This document shows, in pieces, positions 60,069-64,000 of a DNA stretch of 64,000 nucleotides. This DNA comes from Anadara kagoshimensis (Eukaryota; Mollusca; Bivalvia; Arcoida; Arcidae). A program made the position numbers and the translations under genes. The number at the start of each line of letters is the position of its first letter. Within the stretch, counting starts at the first letter, position 1. The notes beneath the pieces were generated by a model. The model did no database searches. It was not told the origin of the DNA and worked only from the letters and a program-made list of their open reading frames with translations. Location of the stretch: the NCBI GenBank assembly GCA_021292105.1, contig CM037864.1, positions 9,588,898 to 9,652,897 on the forward strand, read 5' to 3'.

Positions 60069-63000
60069 TCTTTGACATTTGAACTCATAGACCCGGGTCT
60101 CCTAGAAAAAAAACCAAAATTGGCCAATTATGAAAATTGACTCTGTTGTTAGAGTGACTATTTCAATACCTGGTTTTTCGTTGTTGTTTGTATGTCCATT
60201 ACTAACTTGACATTTCAGCATACAGTTTAGTAAATCTTTACTTTCCTGAAACGAAATTTAAAAATATAAATCCTTGATAATGACCAGAACGAACACGCAC
60301 AAAATTTTAAGAAAAAAGAAAAATATAACTCTGGTTAGCTCGGTACCAGTTTGATGGACTCAATGGTCTATTGTGTTTATTTGCAATATTCCAGTGAATG
60401 CACTTGCACCCTAAAACTTACCATTACCATAAGTGTGCGCATTAGTGCAGTGCAGATCAGAAACACTTGTGCAAACTCACAAAACCCTTTAAACCATTTT
60501 ACTCTAATCCTTAAAATAACAAAAACTCGTCAGAAGTGCACACTAGTACAAAGCATATCAGAAATACACGGACAAAAGGTTTTGTCGTGAATAATTGAAA
60601 AATTGCTGATGTGGCGTATTTTAACAACATTCAACTAAGGAAAACGACCAACCAACCATGAAAATAAATAAAAAGTTGACGATTGCTAAAACTTTTTTAT
60701 TGGTTTTCTTCTTGTTTATTTACGAAGTAAAATCAAACTTACTGACGATTCCGTTTTCCTATTCTCTATACCCATCTTGGATATTTTAGTAAAATATTCC
60801 ACAACGTCATCTGGAAGAGGTGTGTAATTCATACTGCGAAATAAATACTTCATAACTGGAAATATTGCTGAAATAGTGACATATAGTAACTGAAAAATAT
60901 GCACTTGGAAAAGGCGAATGCAATCAAGAACATACCAGAACAAATAAATGATGAATTACCAATGCAACAAGCAACTTAATGAAGAGATGGATTTTCGGGC
61001 TTTACATTGATTTGGCGACAAGCCAGGTCGCAAAGTAATCCATGCTTTATTGGTCATCCTCGCCATTTCATTATTACTTACCACAAATTGTTGAATCCCC
61101 ACTATACCGGTAGTTCCGGCTATCCATGCATTATTGGCCATTCTTACCATTTCATTATTACTTACCACAAATTGTAGATTTTCCCACAACACCGGTAGTT
61201 CCGGCTATCCACGCTTTATTGGCCATCCTCGCCATTTCATTATTACTTACCACAAATTGTTGATTTCCCCACTATACCGGTAGTTCCGGCTATCCATGCA
61301 TTATTGGCCATTCTTGCCATTTCATTATTACTTACCACAAATTGTAGATTTTCCCACAACACCGGTAGTTCCGGCTATTCATGCTTTATTGGCCATTCTA
61401 GCCATTTCATTATTACTTACCACAAATTGTTGATTTCTCCACTAAACCGGTAGTTCCGGCTATCCATGCTTTATTGGCCATTCTTGCCATTTCATTATTA
61501 CTTACCACAAATTGTAGATTTTCCCACAACACCGGTAGTTCCGGCTATCCATGCTTTATTGGTCATCCTCGCCATTTCATTATTACTTACCACAAATTGT
61601 TGATTCCTCACTATACCGGTAGTTCCGACTATCCATGCATTATTGGCCATTCTTACCATTTCATTATTACTTACCACAAATTGTAGATTTTCCCACAACA
61701 CCGGTAGTTCCGGCTATCCATGCATTATTGGCCATTCTTGCCATTTCATTATTACTTACCTCAAATTGTAGATTTTCCCACAACACCGGTAGTTCCGGCT
61801 ATCCATGCTTTATTGGCCATTCTTGCCATTTCATTATTACTTACCACAAATTGTTGATTTCTCCACTATACCGGTAGTTCCGGCTATCCATGCTTTATTG
61901 GCCATTCTTGCCATTTCATTATTACTTACCACAAATTGTTGATTTCCCCACTATACCGGTAGTTCCGGCTATCCATGCTTTATTGGCCATTCTTGCCATT
62001 TCATTACTACTTACCACAAATTGTTGATTTCCCCACTATACCGGTAGTTCCGGCTATCCATGCTTTATTGGCCATTCTTGCCATTTCATTATTACTTACC
62101 ACAAATTGTTGATTTCCCCACTATACCGGTAGTTCCGGCTATCCATGCTTTATTGGCCATTCTTACCATTTCATTATTACTTACCACAAATTGTAGATTT
62201 TCCCACAACACCGGTAGTTCCGGCTATCCATGCTTTATTGGCCATTCTTGCCATTTCATTACTACTTACCACAAATTGTAGATTTTCCCACAATACCGGT
62301 AGTTCCGGCTATCCATGCTTTATTGGTCATCCTCGCCATTTCATTATTACTTACCACAAATTGTTGATTCATCACTATACCGGTAGTTCCGGCTATCCAT
62401 GCTTTATTGGCCATTCTAGCCATTTCATTATTACTTACCACAAATTGATGATTTCCCCACAACGCCGGTAGTTCCGGCTATCCATGCTTTATTAGCCATC
62501 CTCGCCATTTCGTTATTAGGATCGTCCTGTGTGTTGATACTTAACCCGAATACTAACTTCGAGATGGCGTCCATAGAATAATTTCGGCAAAATCTAGTAA
62601 CAAAATAGAAAAAAAATAAACTGATTAAAAATTTATCCAAGCTAAAATATTTTCGAATATTATAGATATATTTATATGTTTATATTAGAATTTACAGCCA
62701 AAATGATTATCAAGGCCACTCAAAGAAAACAGTAAAAGTGGTTTTTTTTACTAACGGTCCTTATATACAGGTTCAAATAACATGAATAAAGAGAAATGGG
62801 GATAAAATTTTATTGGCCTTCATAAGCATGTAATCACTATATACAGATGGGTTTTAAGGCAGGTTCGAAATTGATTTTTTATTTTTTTATAGTTGTCCAA
62901 GGAAGCGTCATCGGATTACAACTATGGTCCCTTTTTCGGGACTCGTTTTCAAAGATTTATTGTGAAGTCATTTCACACATTCGTGAATGGCGAGTCTTTT

Positions 63001-63781
63001 CTTCCCTTTTAATAGTCTTCAAATTCCATAACGCTTGTCATTTATGGAAAACAACGGGGATGCTTCGCTGGTGCCATGGACAAGACCGTCATAAGGCTAA
63101 AAACATTTCTCCCAACTACACGACACAACGCATTGAGCTCGAGGGCGTGTCGCTGGTGTCATAGATAAAACCCGTTATAGCCATGGTAAAAATGAGAATG
63201 GTGCAAGTTCATATATAACATATAAAGTTTGAATCTCTCTCATGCACTCCAGTTAATTTAAGCTAGGAACATCAATTTTTAAAAGTGGTACAAAAACGTT
63301 TTAAAAATGATTATGCAATCTTTTCAATAAAATCTTATACAATTTAAAAAAAATTCAACGAAGCTCAAAATACTTGGAATTAGAAATACTTTATGCAACA
63401 GATTTAATTTTGTTCTACAGTACAGGTGTATGGAAAGTTTAACACTAAGCTAACGAATTATTGCAGAAACAGCGACTCATATCTCTATCCCTCGTTAGCT
63501 ACATATTGACAGCTTTTTTGGGGGCAGTTGCTATTCATATCCCGGTAGATTTTCGGTCACTAACTATCCATTATCTCATGCACTCGGCAGCTGAGTCTCA
63601 ACGGCTGCTTTTCGATAGCTCAGTGTTAAACTTTCGTCAGGTCTAAACAGTATGTTAAAATCCCTTCTCTTCAAAGGCAACCTTTTAATATTACTTACAC
63701 ACTGATGTCCATACTGGTCTCCGAGTTGTCGTTTATCTTTATCACCAAGTTATCTATACATTCATGTAGAAGATCTGTTGT
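53718..63781 (-). CDS. Cytochrome P450, clan 3 (CYP3A-like), 5' partial
   Basis: Nine exons in transcription order: 63699-63781, 62439-62593, 60743-60867, 60170-60245, 59410-59567, 58931-59016, 56710-56847, 55609-55768 and 53718-53792, with the stop at 53718-53720. Every junction keeps the frame (about 317 codons). Landmarks: Y-S-M-D-A-I-S and D-D-P-N-N-E in the middle region, I-helix A-G-Y-D-T-T, K-helix E-T-F-R, N-P-E-R, and heme loop F-G-C-G-K-R-N-C-F-G with the heme-binding cysteine. It would be an ER-bound monooxygenase. N-terminal exons, including the membrane anchor, lie beyond the right edge. Exon boundaries follow the vertebrate CYP3A layout closely, with one extra split between 58931-59016 and 56710-56847. 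The substrate cannot be told. The exon at 62439-62593 is followed by a 1.4-kb array of copies of its own end. Confidence 0.92.
53990..54185 (-). mobile_element. tRNA-derived SINE family 1, partial
   Basis: The tail AGGTTTAACATCCCAGGC, the GAAGTCACCAGC block and a GTCTCTTCCGAAGGACC block remain. Located in the last P450 intron. Confidence 0.6.
54600..54930. repeat. Interspersed repeat family B copy
   Basis: Most complete copy: ATCACAATCCAGAAG, CACCAGGGAAGTGAGATCGGG, TAGCTAGCTACACCCGCCAC, and ATATATCCAGGGCAATCCTG. Confidence 0.65.
55609..55768 (-). CDS. P450 exon h (heme-binding loop)
   Basis: 160 bp, acceptor TTTCAG, donor GTTTGT. Contains F-G-C-G-K-R-N-C-F-G and the L-helix, ending S-E-T-Q. 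Confidence 0.95.
56338..56690 (-). mobile_element. tRNA-derived SINE, family 1 (near full length)
   Basis: The tail GTGAGTGAGGAATGGTGTTT is at the left, the head CTACCAATTGAGCTACCGCA (reverse) at the right. Flanked by CAGCAATAGA on both sides, a target duplication. Its head ends about 20 bp from P450 exon g. Confidence 0.85.
56710..56847 (-). CDS. P450 exon g (P-E-R region)
   Basis: 138 bp, acceptor ATTCAG, donor GTATGA. Contains I-P-K-G-M-D-V, A-I-H-R-N-P-D-L-W and F-N-P-E-R. Confidence 0.92.
57370..57490. repeat. Palindromic element (GCCAGATAGGGAAATCTCAA ends)
   Basis: Arms of about 50 bp: CCAGATAGGGAAATCTCAAC, and its complement GTTGAGATTTTCTTATCTGG. Related in sequence to the fold-back family at 16255-20265. 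Confidence 0.7.
57905..58275 (-). mobile_element. tRNA-derived SINE, family 2
   Basis: The tail TTGCTTAACGCCGCATCAAC is at the left, the GTGCTAGCTCACAAAGTCAG body in the middle and a degraded head next to a C-run at the right. Confidence 0.75.
58495..58670. repeat. Interspersed repeat family B copy
   Basis: ATGTCCGAATCACAATCC, CCACCAGGGAAGTGAGACCG and TAGCTAGCTACACCCGCCAC blocks. Confidence 0.6.
58931..59016 (-). CDS. P450 exon f (K-helix)
   Basis: 86 bp, acceptor TTACAG, donor GTAAAC. Contains the E-x-x-R motif as E-T-F-R, followed by L-Y-P-P. Confidence 0.9.
59215..59262. repeat. (TG)n(GA)n(TG)n microsatellite
   Basis: Compound run in the P450 intron between exons e and f. Confidence 0.95.
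59410..59567 (-). CDS. P450 exon e (I-helix)
   Basis: 158 bp, acceptor TTTCAG, donor GTAAAT. Contains A-G-Y-D-T-T and the Y-C-L-A-x-x-x-E-W-Q block. Confidence 0.92.
59949..60063. repeat. (CA)n and (TA)n microsatellites
   Basis: CA run at 59949-59984 and a 60-bp TA run at 60001-60063, in the P450 intron between exons d and e. Confidence 0.95.
60170..60245 (-). CDS. P450 exon d
   Basis: 76 bp, acceptor TTTCAG, donor GTATTG. Equivalent to the short CYP3A exon preceding the I-helix (K-D-L-L-N-C-M pattern). Confidence 0.82.
60743..60867 (-). CDS. P450 exon c
   Basis: 125 bp, acceptor ATTTCAG, donor GTAAGT. Encodes A-I-F-P-V-M to the E-S-S end. A second AG at 60890 would break frame with exon b. 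Confidence 0.87.
61040..62438 (-). repeat. 85-bp tandem array of P450 exon end plus splice donor
   Basis: Sixteen units beyond the real exon plus a partial one. The mark CCGGTAGTTCCGG lies at 61107, 61192, 61278, 61362, 61447, 61532, 61616, 61701, 61786, 61871, 61956, 62041, 62126, 62211, 62296 and 62380; the exon copy is at 62465. Read on the minus strand, each unit is 79 bp of the end of exon b (from the N-N-E-M-A codons to I-C-G) plus GTAAGT. Nearly all units keep the donor intact, and most also contain AATAAA. The array fills most of the 1,571-bp intron; about 170 bp separate it from the exon c acceptor. Confidence 0.95.
62439..62593 (-). CDS. P450 exon b (Y-S-M-D, F-G-L, D-D-P-N-N-E), parent of the 85-bp array
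   Basis: 155 bp, acceptor TACTAG. It ends with I-C-G in phase 1 at GTAAGTAA. Joining to the acceptor at 60867 gives continuous frame into A-I-F-P-V-M, as in CYP3A. Read-through would give Lys then stop. Confidence 0.88.
62705..62880. repeat. Interspersed repeat (AGTAAAAGTGGT / CTTATATACAGGTTC type)
   Basis: Shares the AAGGCCAC, AGTAAAAGTGGT, GGTCCTTATAT and TTGGCCTT(C/T)ATAAGCA blocks with 31192-31370. Confidence 0.6.
63420..63645. mobile_element. Inverted-repeat element, family C
   Basis: Ends AAAGTTTAACACTAAGCTAAC and, inverted, GATAGCTCAGTGTTAAACTT then CAGGTCT. About 220 bp, in the P450 intron between exons a and b. Confidence 0.75.
63699..63781 (-). CDS. P450 exon a (first in window)
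   Basis: Acceptor TTTAG, donor GTAAGT, 83 bp. Encodes an amphipathic stretch before the Y-S-M-D block. Frame-compatible only with 62593 downstream. Confidence 0.8.
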
Positions 63782-63854
63782 CTAAAGAAAACCAATATTC
63801 ATTATGGAAGTATGACATTTTCATTTTATATTCATTTACTAACAATGGTGTCAG

Positions 63855-64000
63855 ACTGTTCTGAAATTGACACCAGACGACCATAAGAAAATTGAAGCCA
63901 AGAAATTTGACCAACAACTGAAGCAAGCATACAGAAGGCTATACGAGGGCAACGATGATCATACGGATGCTTATTTTGACAATATTGCCATCATTATTGT
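63855..64000 (+). CDS. Possible exon of an unknown plus-strand gene (3' partial)
   Basis: A branch-point-like TACTAAC (63838-63844) and a TCAG acceptor precede 48 open codons that run to the window edge. The reading is rich in Lys, Asp and Gln (K-K-I-E-A-K-K-F, Q-A-Y-R-R-L-Y-E-G, then D-A-Y-F-D-N-I-A-I-I-I). The composition looks like real protein. All three minus-strand frames are blocked, so it is not a P450 exon. I do not recognise the family. A transposon-derived frame is possible. Confidence 0.4.

Noticed and set aside
60868..60889. Upstream alternative acceptor TTTTTCAG for P450 exon c
   Set aside because: Using it after the phase-1 exon b shifts the frame; the acceptor at 60867 keeps it and matches the CYP3A boundary.
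61040..62438. CRISPR-like array of direct repeats
   Set aside because: The units are contiguous with no unique spacers, match a P450 exon end, and the DNA is animal.
61474..62471. Plus-strand open frames through the 85-bp array (repeated H-A-L-L-A-I-L type)
   Set aside because: These are the reverse strand of the P450 exon copies; repetition keeps the frames open.

Overview
The window is animal nuclear DNA: AT-rich, gene-poor, with small phased exons separated by introns full of short mobile elements and simple repeats. A secreted acetylcholine-binding-protein-like gene, multi-ShK secreted proteins and several tRNA-derived SINE families together point to a mollusc, most likely a bivalve. The phylum is an inference; no species is named.

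Layout. (1) 1-5890, minus strand: ShK gene C, a signal-peptide exon plus four ShK-domain exons, followed by a 50-bp tandem array that runs off the left edge. (2) 5890-10950: intergenic repeats. (3) 10950-18250, minus strand: ShK gene B, a segmental duplicate of the gene C locus with its own 50-bp array. (4) 16255-20400: long fold-back elements and a 229-bp tandem repeat; 20400-27270: SINEs, a LINE fragment and a 144-bp tandem repeat element. (5) 27270-34670, minus strand: ShK gene A, a signal-peptide exon, a Thr/Pro-rich linker and six ShK domains. (6) 34670-43460: no gene seen, but a 3.95-kb element with terminal inverted repeats and a 5-bp target duplication. (7) 43465-49199, plus strand: a complete four-exon acetylcholine-binding-protein-like gene. 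(8) 53718-63781, minus strand: nine 3' exons of a CYP3A-like (clan 3) cytochrome P450; the 5' exons lie beyond the right edge. (9) 63855 to the end: a possible plus-strand exon of another gene.

The most unusual signal occurs in two unrelated gene families. In the P450 gene, the last 79 bp of one exon plus its 5' splice donor (GTAAGT) is repeated about 16 more times at 85-bp spacing and fills about 90% of the next intron. In ShK genes B and C, the end of the last ShK exon plus its donor is repeated about 12 times at 50-bp spacing. The result is arrays of decoy exon ends and splice donors. In both cases the unit boundary is a short microhomology between the donor and the exon interior. All exon joins given here were checked by hand for frame continuity; no transcript or database search was available.
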